Positions 54,796 through 63,982 of a DNA stretch of 64,000 bases are shown here, piece by piece. The stretch is from Epithemia pelagica (lineage: Eukaryota; Bacillariophyta; Bacillariophyceae; Surirellales; Surirellaceae): assembly GCA_946965045.2 (NCBI GenBank), contig OX337230.1, positions 4,278,001 to 4,342,000 on the forward strand, given 5' to 3'. How positions within the stretch are numbered: the first letter of the stretch is position 1; every line of letters begins with the position of its first letter. Under the pieces are notes generated by a model. The model saw nothing but the letters and a program-made list of their open reading frames with translations, was not told the origin of the DNA and ran no database searches. The position numbers and the translations under genes were made by a program.

Positions 54796-57700
54796 CTCCC
54801 CACAACTCGTCGTTTCAGCCTTGTCATCATTGGATTTGTTGAGATCTTGAACTTCTCCTTTCCAAAACAACAATGGCTTGAGCATGGGCCAAATAGATAC
54901 GAAATCCCAATGTTTGCTAAGGATATCGGCAGGGTTGGTCTTTCCATCTTTCCAGTAGAATGCAACATACTTTGCTGCGATGGCTTCACGAACTCGGTGG
55001 TATGACAGAAGATGGTGTCTCTTGGATAGTATGGAGTGAGGAACGGTTGCATTGAGCACAACAGATCTGTTATCTCCGTACAAGTAACTTCGCTCTCGGA
55101 TAGGTACTCCAAGGTAGCGGAGAGAATGTCGTAATTCTGTAATCTGATCTATTGCTGTCCTTGCAGCCACAAACTCGGATCCATAGGTAGCAGTTTCCAC
55201 CGTGCTCTGTCTCTTGCTGTACCAGTCAATAGGTGTTCCGTTCAACAAATGTAGAACAGCAGTGACGGATTTACCAGTGACTATGTCATGCATGAGATTG
55301 GCATCAACATAATGAGTTGTGGTAACATAGCGGCCAAGAGGTGTTGGGCAGTCTTCAGGAATACGTTCACTTGCATTCGAATAGACAGTGCGAGTCCAAT
55401 CAAATTCTTGGGTAGGAAGACTTGAATAATCAGGCTCTCCAATCCTAAATCTGATTGCGCCTTCTGGGAGATGTGCAAGGTATCCATAGATACGCTTGGC
55501 TCTATCAAGATGTCCTTTCCTCGGAGCAGCACGAAAGCGTGATAGCGTCATTGTAGCGGTGAAGACGTCGAAACGACCAATAGTGATCACCCATTGGAGT
55601 TGTCCAATCAGAGTTTGGAAATGGCTAGTACCTTCTTCATCAAGGAGCTCAGAATCATCCAATTCAGGATGGTCTCCACCAATAAGAGGTGTTTTGGCTT
55701 TCTTGGGTTTCTCCTTGAAGATTCGTTCGAAAGTGTCCATCATCTTACCAATGTAGCGTCTTGGATCTGCTACGAATGTTCCATCAGAATCCTTGGTGTA
55801 ACAACATCCCAAATGGAAATCAATAGGTCCATCTCCTTTGAGTTTGAAGTTGTATTTCTCCTTCAGGATCTTGCAGATATTCCCAGGATCAGTAGAAATA
55901 ATGGCTAAGTCATCAACGTATACGGCAATGTATTCGTAACAGTCTTCTCCAGGTGCTTTCCTCATCCAGATATCCGGATCTGCTTTGCTTGGTGAAAATC
56001 CCATGTCTGTCAAAACATCGAATAAGACATCATGCCAGCGTGCGCCTGATGACTTCAATCCATAAAGTGCCTTGTATATAATCAGGATGTGACCTTCTAA
56101 TTCCTTGAATTCAGGTCCTGCGACAATGAAAATTTTCTCCCCTGTCAAGGCTTCCAGATATGCATTTCCAATATCTGCTCCCCATATTTCCAAGTCATTC
56201 AAAGTACCCAGGAATAAGGCAATGCGGAGGTTGCGAATGGAAACAACACCTGAATAGATTGTCTCAACAGGTTCTTTTGTGAGATGTCCATCTGCGACAA
56301 GTCTTGCTTTATGTCGTCCATCATGTTTTACGTCAAAGACAAGATGCACACGTATCTTATGATATCCTTCAGGTGCATTGGATACTTTCCCTTTAATGAA
56401 GATGGCTTTCCCAAAATCCTTGAATGTCTTGTAGGACTGGATCTGTGACAATTCTAATTCTGTTGCATCCTGCCACTTTGTGTTGCCATGTTGTTTATCA
56501 AGAGCAACAGCTTCCTCATAATTGCGTGGTACTTGAAATCCAAACTTATACTTGACGGAATGGTGAACTTGTTTAATCCTTGACTGTTTGGCTGCTCGAA
56601 TGAGACGTTTGCTTGTTTTGACATAACGTTTCAAATGCTTCCATCCAGGTTCGTTGAGTAAACCATGTTTCTTTCCATAAATTGCTACAGTGATCGGATC
56701 ATCATTGGCGATGAGTGATAAAGGTTCATAGGTAGTCTCCCCAGTTTCCCAATCAACAAGCAAATTATATTTGCTCCCCTTGTAATCTGGATCAGTTGTG
56801 TTCAGTGGGCCTTGATGGGCAATGACATCCCTGAACCTGAAAAGATTATCTCCAGAGGTTTGAGCTTGGTTATCTCGTTCGATATACTCCATGAGTTGAT
56901 TATAAGATATCATCTCATCAACATCAGAATTTGTCTTTCGGTAAATGTACTTGACACGTTCTTCCTGTTTCGTTGCTTCTTCATTAAGATCAATGACTCG
57001 TTTGATGACACGTGCACGGTGTCGCTCCCCATTTTCTTCTGTGTCGCATAGGAATGTGCGTCCTATCATGTCGTCAAAATCGATCGTGGGCATTGGTTTG
57101 GATGGATCTTCACTATCACTGCGAATGAAGACAGTGTCAGCTTGCTTATCATTGTCATCCTTCTCAGACGAATCCTCCCCTGAAGGTCGATCCACACGTA
57201 GGTTAGGTGTAGTGGATTCAACACGGCGAACGGCAGAACGATAGATTATCTGGTTATCCTGGGTGAGAATTTTCCAAGTAAAAGAATCACCAACGTTGTG
57301 AGCAAAACCAACCCAGTGGCCAAGTTTCTCATCAGAAGAAGATGGATATGAACCGGAATTGGGTTCAGCGGGGTCGACACGGTAGTAAACCTCATCCCAG
57401 AAAGGAAAGAACAAGAGATGAGTAATGTCGGGTGGGCGACCGGAGAGAGCCTCAAGAGGAGTGCGACCGGAGTGGGTGGGTGATGACGTATGGTTCAATA
57501 AGTCACAGACATACTCAAGGCAAAGAAGCCAGGTGTTGGCAGGGCAACCAGTGGCATTCATGAGAGCGTTGGTCATACGTTTAACGGTCTGATAACGGTT
57601 TTCAGCCTTATTCTGGTGTTGATGATAAGGTTCAGATCGATACTCCCCAATAAGCAAAGTGCGAAGAATGTCTTTGACCTTTTGAGAGATGAGAGATGAA

Positions 57701-60477
57701 CCACCATCACTGATAAGGGTCTCCATGGCACCACGAAACCGGATGTTATCCTGGAGAGTATTGACAAACTGTTTGGTCGACTTGATCCCATAGATATCAG
57801 TAACCAGAGTATCTCGACCAACAAAGATTTGTGCGACTTTACCGCCATGGTCAACAGCAGGGGTGTCGGAGAAAACCGAGTCAGTAGCAACGGGTTCATG
57901 ACGTCGAGGTATATTAAGGACCGGATTGCGAGCCTTGAAATGTTTCTTGAGGGTGTCGTGGTCAAAAGTAATGCTACCATTACGTGTAGTGTGCTTGAAC
58001 GTATCGGCAATAACATCTTCAGATTGCCAACCAAAGAATGGACGGAACTTCTTCCAGTCATACGCTTCCTGGTAACGACGGTGGACAGAGGCATGAAGTG
58101 TAGGATCATTACCTTCTGCGTCAGCATAGATAGAAAAGAAGGGTGCGTCGTCAGGTCCATGATCATATGGGAGATCCAAAAGGAGATTGAGGTTACAAAC
58201 AACACGATCAGTGTACTCCCCATAGTTGTCATATGGATGGTTCGACATACTACCATCAGTCTTGACGTGTTTCCAATCAGGATCATTGTCAGAGGGTGTG
58301 GGAGAATACGAATGGTCCAGAACACCAGGATCCCATGTGTCGGGTGACGTGAAGATGATCTGAGGTAAGGTATCCATGTCATCGTCGCTGGGGATACCCA
58401 AGGAGTGGATGTAGGCTAACCCATCCTTGATGTGAAGGGGTATGGCACGACCATCAAGTGTAGTGATGCGTTGTTTACCATCAACTTTAACAGATCGTTC
58501 ATCAACAGCAAGTCCGAAATGCTCGAATTGACCAGGAGCATGGATAGATAAGCCCTTCCCATAATAAGCATATTCATTGAAGATGCCGACAATAGGTCCG
58601 TCATTGGTCTCAAACTTTGCGGCACATGTGACGACAGGAAGCCCAGTAAGTTCATGGTTATCAATACCCACAATAGTGATATGACGGCCAGTCTTAGAAA
58701 GGATGCGCATGTCAGAACCAGCAAGTCCTCCATTAGCACCACGGTCAATCAATTGATTCCCTGGTAAAGTAGATTTCCTGGAAAACAGATAGCGTGGGAC
58801 ATGTCCTGCTTGTTTATGCATGTTGGCTTCGAAAGTAACCTTCTTGCTTGTCTTGGACTTGGCGTTAGAAAGAACACTAGTCAGGTCAGTTGCCGGGTGA
58901 TTGATATCAGTCGTCATGGCTTGGTTGATAAATTGTGTAACCGGATCTGAATCATCTGAATGCTCAGGGACTACGCCAGGTGAGTCGTCATCAGATGCAA
59001 CTTGGTTGGGGTCAGGATCAGGTTCCGGATCAATGTCGAGGGCATGTGTTTGCACTGTCCTCGGTGTTGTTGATGAAGGTGCTTGAATCATCTTGTTATA
59101 CTCAATGATCAACTTGCGATCTTCTTCAGAAAGTTTGAACCATAGGTCACGCGGTAGACTAACCTTGGACGAAGAGGATGGAGATTCAGATGTCGCTTTG
59201 GTGTTGTGGACATGATACTCCATATCATCTTGTGAGGTTATGTCAGCATCTGTATCTTGGCCATATAGTGATTCATGTTGTTTGACATGTCGACGGCGAC
59301 TATGAACAGATGACTGGGTTGCTTGATCATGGTCATAAGCTGCGTCTAGAAGGAGACGGAAGTATGATTGATAGCAAAGGGATTTTGCACCGGATTTGGT
59401 GTTCACCACATTATCCAAGATCTTGACTCGGCGGAGATCAGGTACCTTTTCTACAGCTTGCATGAGGAAGGTCATCCTGGTATGATCAGGGATGCGATCA
59501 GACAATGTCACTAAATTGTCTAGCAAACGTAGCTGCTCTTGAAAGTGTAGAAGAAATTGACGTGTTGTTCCGCGCCATGTGTCGTCAAGACGTAGATTGG
59601 AAATGTAGTTGGTTAAGCGGAGGACTTCTCGCTTTGCTAGGTCGGATTCGGTATGCAAAGAGTGTAACTTCTGCAATACGGCACGCGCATCTTCATCATG
59701 TTCATGTTCACGTACATAGGCTCGACCTTGGTCAGTCTGAATGATACGGACAAGAACGGAGTAAAGAAATACTTGTTGCTCTTGAAAAAGTTCTTCGGCA
59801 TACTCATCATCATGGGGTGGTGTGTATTTGAAATTCAGGACGTTGGATAGGCCTTGAGCCTTAGCTGTAGTCTTGAATACACGCCAGAATGAATCGTAGT
59901 ATCGTTCATCCTTGAATACCTCGTATGCAGTTGCGTCGCGCTTAGTTCCCTTTCTGAATGCTGTAAGGTCTTGTTGAGATTGGGATGCGGCAGTAACTGT
60001 GCTGACAGATTTCACAGATGACGGTGACTTCATTGGCGAGACTGGGACTTGACTAGGTGGTCCCTTAGAGAAATCTGTGTTGATCCTCCAAGTGTTGAAC
60101 TCTTTCCTCGTTAGGTTCATCCAGTCGCTATTGGATAGCTCGTCTTGAATTTCATTGGTCTTGTATGTGGCCCAATAAGCCAAGAGCTTGATCTGCTGTC
60201 TTGTGGGGCCTTGTAGATCATGTGTCTGTTTGTTGACCTTGTATTGTGTCAGTTCCTTCATGGATTCCTCGGTATTAGTTTGCATATACGAGATAACATG
60301 GGTAATGTTCTCAAAACCATGGTATTTCATCCACTTCATTAAGTAGTCGGCCCTTTCTTTGGTGAAGAATTGGCAGACAGTAAATATGATGTGGTCGAAT
60401 AGGTCTGTGTCCGAGACATTGTCTTGGTTATCTTCTCCCTTAGGAGTCGTAGGTGTCTTGGGTGATTGAGGATCCAT
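54790..60477 (-). CDS. Inner element Gag-Pol polyprotein
   Basis: 1895 residues, ATG at 60477. Residues 1 to about 560 are Gag, without an obvious zinc knuckle. Protease is near 578 (LIDRGANGGLAG; Arg follows the catalytic Asp where most families have Ser or Thr). The integrase core has Asp in DTLVTDIYG (about 895), SDGGSS (about 923) and Glu in HHQNKAENRYQTVKR-type context (about 958; the text reads YHQHQNKAENRYQ). RT has GADIGNAYLEA and YVDD (about 1521). RNase H has YVDANLMHD (about 1726) and YGDNRS (about 1801). The stop TAG lies inside the 3' LTR. A single frame with no recoding site seen implies another way to control the Gag:Pol ratio. Confidence 0.95.
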   Translation of the reverse strand: MDPQSPKTPTTPKGEDNQDNVSDTDLFDHIIFTVCQFFTKERADYLMKWMKYHGFENITHVISYMQTNTEESMKELTQYKVNKQTHDLQGPTRQQIKLLAYWATYKTNEIQDELSNSDWMNLTRKEFNTWRINTDFSKGPPSQVPVSPMKSPSSVKSVSTVTAASQSQQDLTAFRKGTKRDATAYEVFKDERYYDSFWRVFKTTAKAQGLSNVLNFKYTPPHDDEYAEELFQEQQVFLYSVLVRIIQTDQGRAYVREHEHDEDARAVLQKLHSLHTESDLAKREVLRLTNYISNLRLDDTWRGTTRQFLLHFQEQLRLLDNLVTLSDRIPDHTRMTFLMQAVEKVPDLRRVKILDNVVNTKSGAKSLCYQSYFRLLLDAAYDHDQATQSSVHSRRRHVKQHESLYGQDTDADITSQDDMEYHVHNTKATSESPSSSSKVSLPRDLWFKLSEEDRKLIIEYNKMIQAPSSTTPRTVQTHALDIDPEPDPDPNQVASDDDSPGVVPEHSDDSDPVTQFINQAMTTDINHPATDLTSVLSNAKSKTSKKVTFEANMHKQAGHVPRYLFSRKSTLPGNQLIDRGANGGLAGSDMRILSKTGRHITIVGIDNHELTGLPVVTCAAKFETNDGPIVGIFNEYAYYGKGLSIHAPGQFEHFGLAVDERSVKVDGKQRITTLDGRAIPLHIKDGLAYIHSLGIPSDDDMDTLPQIIFTSPDTWDPGVLDHSYSPTPSDNDPDWKHVKTDGSMSNHPYDNYGEYTDRVVCNLNLLLDLPYDHGPDDAPFFSIYADAEGNDPTLHASVHRRYQEAYDWKKFRPFFGWQSEDVIADTFKHTTRNGSITFDHDTLKKHFKARNPVLNIPRRHEPVATDSVFSDTPAVDHGGKVAQIFVGRDTLVTDIYGIKSTKQFVNTLQDNIRFRGAMETLISDGGSSLISQKVKDILRTLLIGEYRSEPYHQHQNKAENRYQTVKRMTNALMNATGCPANTWLLCLEYVCDLLNHTSSPTHSGRTPLEALSGRPPDITHLLFFPFWDEVYYRVDPAEPNSGSYPSSSDEKLGHWVGFAHNVGDSFTWKILTQDNQIIYRSAVRRVESTTPNLRVDRPSGEDSSEKDDNDKQADTVFIRSDSEDPSKPMPTIDFDDMIGRTFLCDTEENGERHRARVIKRVIDLNEEATKQEERVKYIYRKTNSDVDEMISYNQLMEYIERDNQAQTSGDNLFRFRDVIAHQGPLNTTDPDYKGSKYNLLVDWETGETTYEPLSLIANDDPITVAIYGKKHGLLNEPGWKHLKRYVKTSKRLIRAAKQSRIKQVHHSVKYKFGFQVPRNYEEAVALDKQHGNTKWQDATELELSQIQSYKTFKDFGKAIFIKGKVSNAPEGYHKIRVHLVFDVKHDGRHKARLVADGHLTKEPVETIYSGVVSIRNLRIALFLGTLNDLEIWGADIGNAYLEALTGEKIFIVAGPEFKELEGHILIIYKALYGLKSSGARWHDVLFDVLTDMGFSPSKADPDIWMRKAPGEDCYEYIAVYVDDLAIISTDPGNICKILKEKYNFKLKGDGPIDFHLGCCYTKDSDGTFVADPRRYIGKMMDTFERIFKEKPKKAKTPLIGGDHPELDDSELLDEEGTSHFQTLIGQLQWVITIGRFDVFTATMTLSRFRAAPRKGHLDRAKRIYGYLAHLPEGAIRFRIGEPDYSSLPTQEFDWTRTVYSNASERIPEDCPTPLGRYVTTTHYVDANLMHDIVTGKSVTAVLHLLNGTPIDWYSKRQSTVETATYGSEFVAARTAIDQITELRHSLRYLGVPIRERSYLYGDNRSVVLNATVPHSILSKRHHLLSYHRVREAIAAKYVAFYWKDGKTNPADILSKHWDFVSIWPMLKPLLFWKGEVQDLNKSNDDKAETTSCGEC

Positions 60478-60797
60478 GGTGTTATTTGGTTGGTTCGATG
60501 TTTATTTAATGTGCGGTGTGATGTGGTTTATTTAATGTGTGATGTGATGTGAACCCGGATGTACCACGTGTGCCACGTATGTACCACGTATGTGATACCC
60601 GGATGTGTGTTGTGATGTGCGACTCCTGGAAATTTCCGTTGATTTCGACAAATTTTCGCCGAGTTTCAACAAATTTTCGCCGAATTTTCGCGATTTGACG
60701 GGAATGTGTGGCGTGTTGTGCGACCAAGGGTACCCGGATGTGCGTTGAGTTTAAGTCTTGGAAAGGTTTTGAGAGGACGGGAGTTAACTATGAGTAA
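60478..60797 (-). other. Inner element spacer between the extra ORF and gag-pol
   Basis: 320 bp with short internal repeats: CAAATTTTCGCCGA twice, ACCCGGATGT three times, several GTGATGTG and ACCACGT units. It could hold a leader, packaging signal or internal promoter/splice acceptor for gag-pol. Nothing specific was recognised. Confidence 0.6.
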
Positions 60798-61577
60798 TTA
60801 AGCTTCGGTCTCCGAATCCTCACCCTCTTCCGAATGATCAGAGTCGCTTCCAGGCTCAGATGGGGCAGCACAAGCAACAGAAGAAGGGGAATCACCTTCA
60901 GCCAGGTGGTTCTCGACCTCGGCACGCAAAGGGTAGATAGTTGCACGATGGTCCTCGATGGTATGGACCTCGTGGATGTAGGCAACGTAGTTATCTAGGC
61001 GTACAACGTTAGGAGGCAGAGGGCAAGTCGTCGCGTTCACGACGTGGATGGTATTGTAGTATCCAGTTGGGCGCTCGAAGGTTAGGAAGCGGAGGTGGAC
61101 AGTACGGATGGGGTTGCCCGAGAGGGCGGCAAAGATGAGGCGACGCCTCGGAGAACGATGAAGTTGGTCGTTCAGACGGTCAATGTCTTCTTGGTCGACG
61201 ATGTGGGTCACCGATTGGAACTGGCGTTCGATCTGGGTCTCCCCACGGATGATCTCGGGATCGAAGGTCGAACAAGTTGGTTGGCGGAAGTACTTGATAT
61301 GATCAGCAATCAACCGGGTGGTACGACGGGATCGAGAAGGGACGAGCCGACGAGGCGGACTCGGGGGCCGAAGCAACGGCGCAGGGATTGGAGCGTGAGG
61401 CTGGGTTGGAGTCTCGAATGGGTTGCTGTTGGAACTGTCGACGGAGATGTTGACCGATGTGTTGGCTGCCTTCGGCGTCGGCACCAGTTCCTGCTGCACC
61501 AGGGTATCGGGCTGCCCGGGATGCAGGTTGGCTCGATAGATCTGTCGTACAGGAGTGATAATCTCGTTAGTATCCAT
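60798..61577 (-). CDS. Inner element extra ORF upstream of gag-pol
   Basis: 259 residues from an ATG at 61577, only 37 bp inside the 5' LTR boundary. No known domain recognised. Residues 1-75 are Pro/Thr/Asn-rich, followed by basic PPRRLVPSRSRRTTRLIADH. Roughly 85-215 looks folded (FDPEIIRGETQIERQFQSVT; DIDRLNDQLHRSPRRRLIFA; VVRLDNYVAYIHEVHTIEDH). The tail is very acidic (SDSDHSEEGEDSETEA). Copia elements normally begin with gag, so a separate 5' ORF is unusual. It could be the true structural protein, a captured host gene or a regulatory protein. Its frame has stayed open, in line with the age of the element and so weak evidence of selection alone. Confidence 0.75.
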   Translation of the reverse strand: MDTNEIITPVRQIYRANLHPGQPDTLVQQELVPTPKAANTSVNISVDSSNSNPFETPTQPHAPIPAPLLRPPSPPRRLVPSRSRRTTRLIADHIKYFRQPTCSTFDPEIIRGETQIERQFQSVTHIVDQEDIDRLNDQLHRSPRRRLIFAALSGNPIRTVHLRFLTFERPTGYYNTIHVVNATTCPLPPNVVRLDNYVAYIHEVHTIEDHRATIYPLRAEVENHLAEGDSPSSVACAAPSEPGSDSDHSEEGEDSETEA

Positions 61578-61595
61578 GAAACCACAAGGAAATAA

Positions 61596-61613
61596 GCTTT
61601 GAGACTGTTAATC
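61596..61613 (-). other. Inner element primer binding site, tRNA-Asn anticodon type
   Basis: Directly next to the 5' LTR. The minus strand begins GATTAACAGTCTC; its complement contains CTGTTAA, which matches a tRNA anticodon loop (U33, anticodon GUU for Asn, purine 37), with flanking bases GA and TC able to pair as the stem. The primer 3' end would be near tRNA position 39-40. This resembles the half-tRNA priming known for Drosophila copia. Confidence 0.6.
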
Positions 61614-62396
61614 TGTTACAATTCTTTCTGAATCGTAGGGACATTGATGCTCGGTAGAGCAGACAATCAGGTAGGTCACCAACCGATACAAGCTTCTCAG
61701 GGTCAGAGAAGCAAGCAAGTCGAAGTCTATCAGAAGGATAGTCGGGACACAAAAGAGGATGTGATAAATGGTGATATTGTTAGATTGTGTGTTGATTACT
61801 ACGATAGGTCTACGTGAAATGTTCGGTCCTGCCAAGGGTCATGTGTCATAGGTTCTTGGCGGCAACAGGTTTGGAATAGTTGGAGTTGATTCATGTGATG
61901 TATATGACATGTATATGTGGGCGGATAACATATACAGGGTCAACAGCTCTTGCTTTGGGTTGGCATAGTTGTTTTCATGGCGCGCAGCTTGTTGACAATT
62001 TGGAGATTGTGGGAATGGAAATATGGTCTCGCGTGATCGTGTGTCGTGCTTGGGATACTTAGACCGTTGGATCGGATAGATGCCGATAGCGCTCGGATGT
62101 CGCTTGGGCGCGCTCGATGATTTCGGGCGCGTACGCTTAGGGCGTTAGTATAATGTCCGAGCAACGGCCAAATTTATGTCCGTTGTAATACCGCACGACC
62201 CAGTTTAGTCTTGAGAGTGAGTTCGTCAATCTATTCTCACTTTTCATGATTTGCGAAGAAATATAGGTCGATATAGCGCGAAGCTAGGAAACATAGCTCG
62301 AAGCTAGAGGGCATGATGTGATAGCACGAGGCTATGTGACATGGGGAATCGATGAGATGTAGAATCTAACCACCATAGACGGTGAGAATTCTAACA
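61614..62396 (-). repeat. Inner element 5' LTR
   Basis: 783 bp; see 3' LTR. It should contain the promoter of the element; no core motif was assigned. Confidence 0.95.
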
Positions 62397-62401
62397 GGTT
62401 T
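62397..62401. repeat. Target-site duplication, right (GGTTT)
   Basis: Same five bases as 54008-54012. Confidence 0.92.
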
Positions 62402-62889
62402 GCTCCTGGTGTTGCGAGGTCCAGTGGGATCTTTGCGTTTGATCCATCCTCCAACATGCCCAAATCTCGTGCCCGAGTATTCAGCAGGTTGATGAATAGT
62501 TGGAACCGACTCGGTTCTACATCGAACTTTTCGTAGGTACTAAACAAGGAGCGAGTGGCTTGCTCATAGTATTTTCGGCCTTATTTGGTACTGAAATCCA
62601 ATTGCTGCCCGATTCCGGCTCGGAGTGGGGTCCTTAGGAATGGTCCTGGTCCTCCTCCTCCTGGTGCTCTGTCTCCTGCGCCCCCTGCTGCTACAGCAGC
62701 GGCAGCTGCATTCGCGGCGGCGTTCGCAATAGCTTGCTGGATTGCTTGCGTGGCTGCTCCCAATGCTCCCACGATTGCAGCTGCTTCGGCTCCTAGCGGT
62801 GCTGGTCCTCCGCCTCCGCCTCCGCCTACTGGTGGTGCTCCATCACCACCGCCACCTCCTGGTGCAGGAGCGCCGTCTCCGCCGTCCAT
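62402..62889 (-). pseudogene. Outer element gag, 5' part
   Basis: ATG at 62889. It starts with a Gly/Pro/Ala-rich region (GGGGGGG runs, then Ala-rich helix AAAIVGALGAATQAIQQAIA). TAA occurs at 62581-62583 after FSTK; the same frame then reads GRKYYEQATRSLFSTYEKFD up to the inner element and resumes at 54012. The stop fits a C-to-T change in CAA. Confidence 0.75.
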
Positions 62890-62940
62890 TCTTGCTTGCC
62901 TGCGAGTCCGTATCTTGTAATACCCTTCAAATCCTGGTTT

Positions 62941-62959
62941 CGTTAGCGCAGAGGAAGCG
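62941..62959 (-). other. Outer element primer binding site, tRNA-Met D-arm type
   Basis: The plus strand reads CGTTAGCGCAGAGGAAGCG directly before the LTR TG. This resembles the D-arm of methionine tRNAs (TTAGCGCAG; GGAAGCG as in initiator tRNA). The minus strand would pair with an internal part of that tRNA and not with its 3' end. Confidence 0.55.
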
Positions 62960-63171
62960 TGTTGAAATCCAACTGTTGTCTCCGTAAAGCTGGATGGGCT
63001 AAAAGAGATGAAATTTAAAGGGGAAAAGAGTATTATAACGTTACGTTGACGGTGTCCCTTGACGATGAGTTGGTGAGTGATTGGTAGGGTACGTCAGGCG
63101 GAAAGTGCCCTTTGATGACGTGTGCGTCCGGGGGATGTCCCCGAAGCACCGGGTGACCCAATATCTTCACA
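62960..63171 (-). repeat. Outer element right LTR (5' LTR)
   Basis: 212 bp starting TGTTGAAATCC and ending ATCTTCACA; it matches 48218-48428 with more differences than the inner pair, so the outer element is older. Confidence 0.88.
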
Positions 63172-63982
63172 TGTGTCAATCGCAATACAACGGGGAGATT
63201 CAGTTTGGCTTGCTGTCAATGTTGTGAGCTGTGTGAAATTGTGTCCGGAGTAGGCGGTCCCTTTTTCTTCACGAAAGCCTTAACGACTCTTTGCAAGTGT
63301 TCCCATTATGCTCTTTGGATTGGTTCGTCGTAGTTATGAGATTTGGTAGTTGCCACCAGCACCAGCATCCATCCATGTTCCTGGAGTGCGCACCAAAAGA
63401 GCGAAGTAGCCAGTGAGGATGGACAAGGAAAGGTGGGTTTGGGTGTTTGGATGGGTCTTGCTGGATAGTTTCTTGAAACGTCTCCGTCTGCTCTTGCGTA
63501 GAGGTGCGAGGCACAACAAACTTTGTGAGGAATCTGACGTGTATCCACATCTTGTTTTTCAAAGAGGAGGGGCACAAGAAGTCTCGATTCCTTTGTCTTT
63601 CGCTCTATTGCCTCATTTCTCATTTCGGATGCAATGTCCCAAACAAGTACACAAGACGCAAAAAGTGTTTGGTCGGAGAGTCATTCGAGCGAGGCACCTT
63701 CAGCCTTTCTTCAAGTACGCAAGACGGAAACGCGAGACACCAAAAGACCCTGGCAACTTTTGTGCCAGTGTCACTCTCCGCCATTTCGTGAGAGCTTTTG
63801 GACAGTCTCGCCTCGCGCGTACGGGGTCGCGTTGCAATAGCGGATTGGATTCGGGTTTCAATCAGTCGTGGTTGTTGCCGTCACCATGGACCATGGAGAT
63901 CACACAAACAATGTAGAACACAATCCACTGATCCACACCGTACGATTGACCGCATTCTTCTTGGCGCTACAGCTACAACATC
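63172..63982. promoter_or_regulatory. Second copy of the NOX/KIN17 promoter region
   Basis: Matches 41979-42783 over its whole length with small indels and substitutions. It now faces only KIN17; the NOX side is separated by the retrotransposons. Confidence 0.7.

Larger units (their letters stand above)
54013..62396 (-). mobile_element. Inner Ty1/copia retrotransposon, intact, 8384 bp
   Basis: Minus-strand element with 783-bp LTRs (54013-54795 and 61614-62396), TG...CA ends, 5-bp target duplication GGTTT, one unbroken 1895-codon gag-pol and an extra upstream ORF. It sits inside the gag gene of the outer element, whose frame rejoins across the target site. Every coding module is complete, so it may be capable of moving. 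Confidence 0.95.
48218..63171 (-). mobile_element. Outer Ty1/copia retrotransposon, degenerate, CoDi-like
   Basis: Oriented on the minus strand: right LTR 62960-63171, gag, protease, integrase, reverse transcriptase/RNase H, polypurine tract, left LTR(s). The order integrase before RT defines copia. It carries several stops and a frame change and is split inside gag by a second element. TGTGT follows the right LTR and also occurs left of the left LTR, three bases away (TTC between), a likely but imperfect target duplication. It inserted into the duplicated NOX/KIN17 promoter, as comparison with 41949-42000 shows. Confidence 0.88.
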
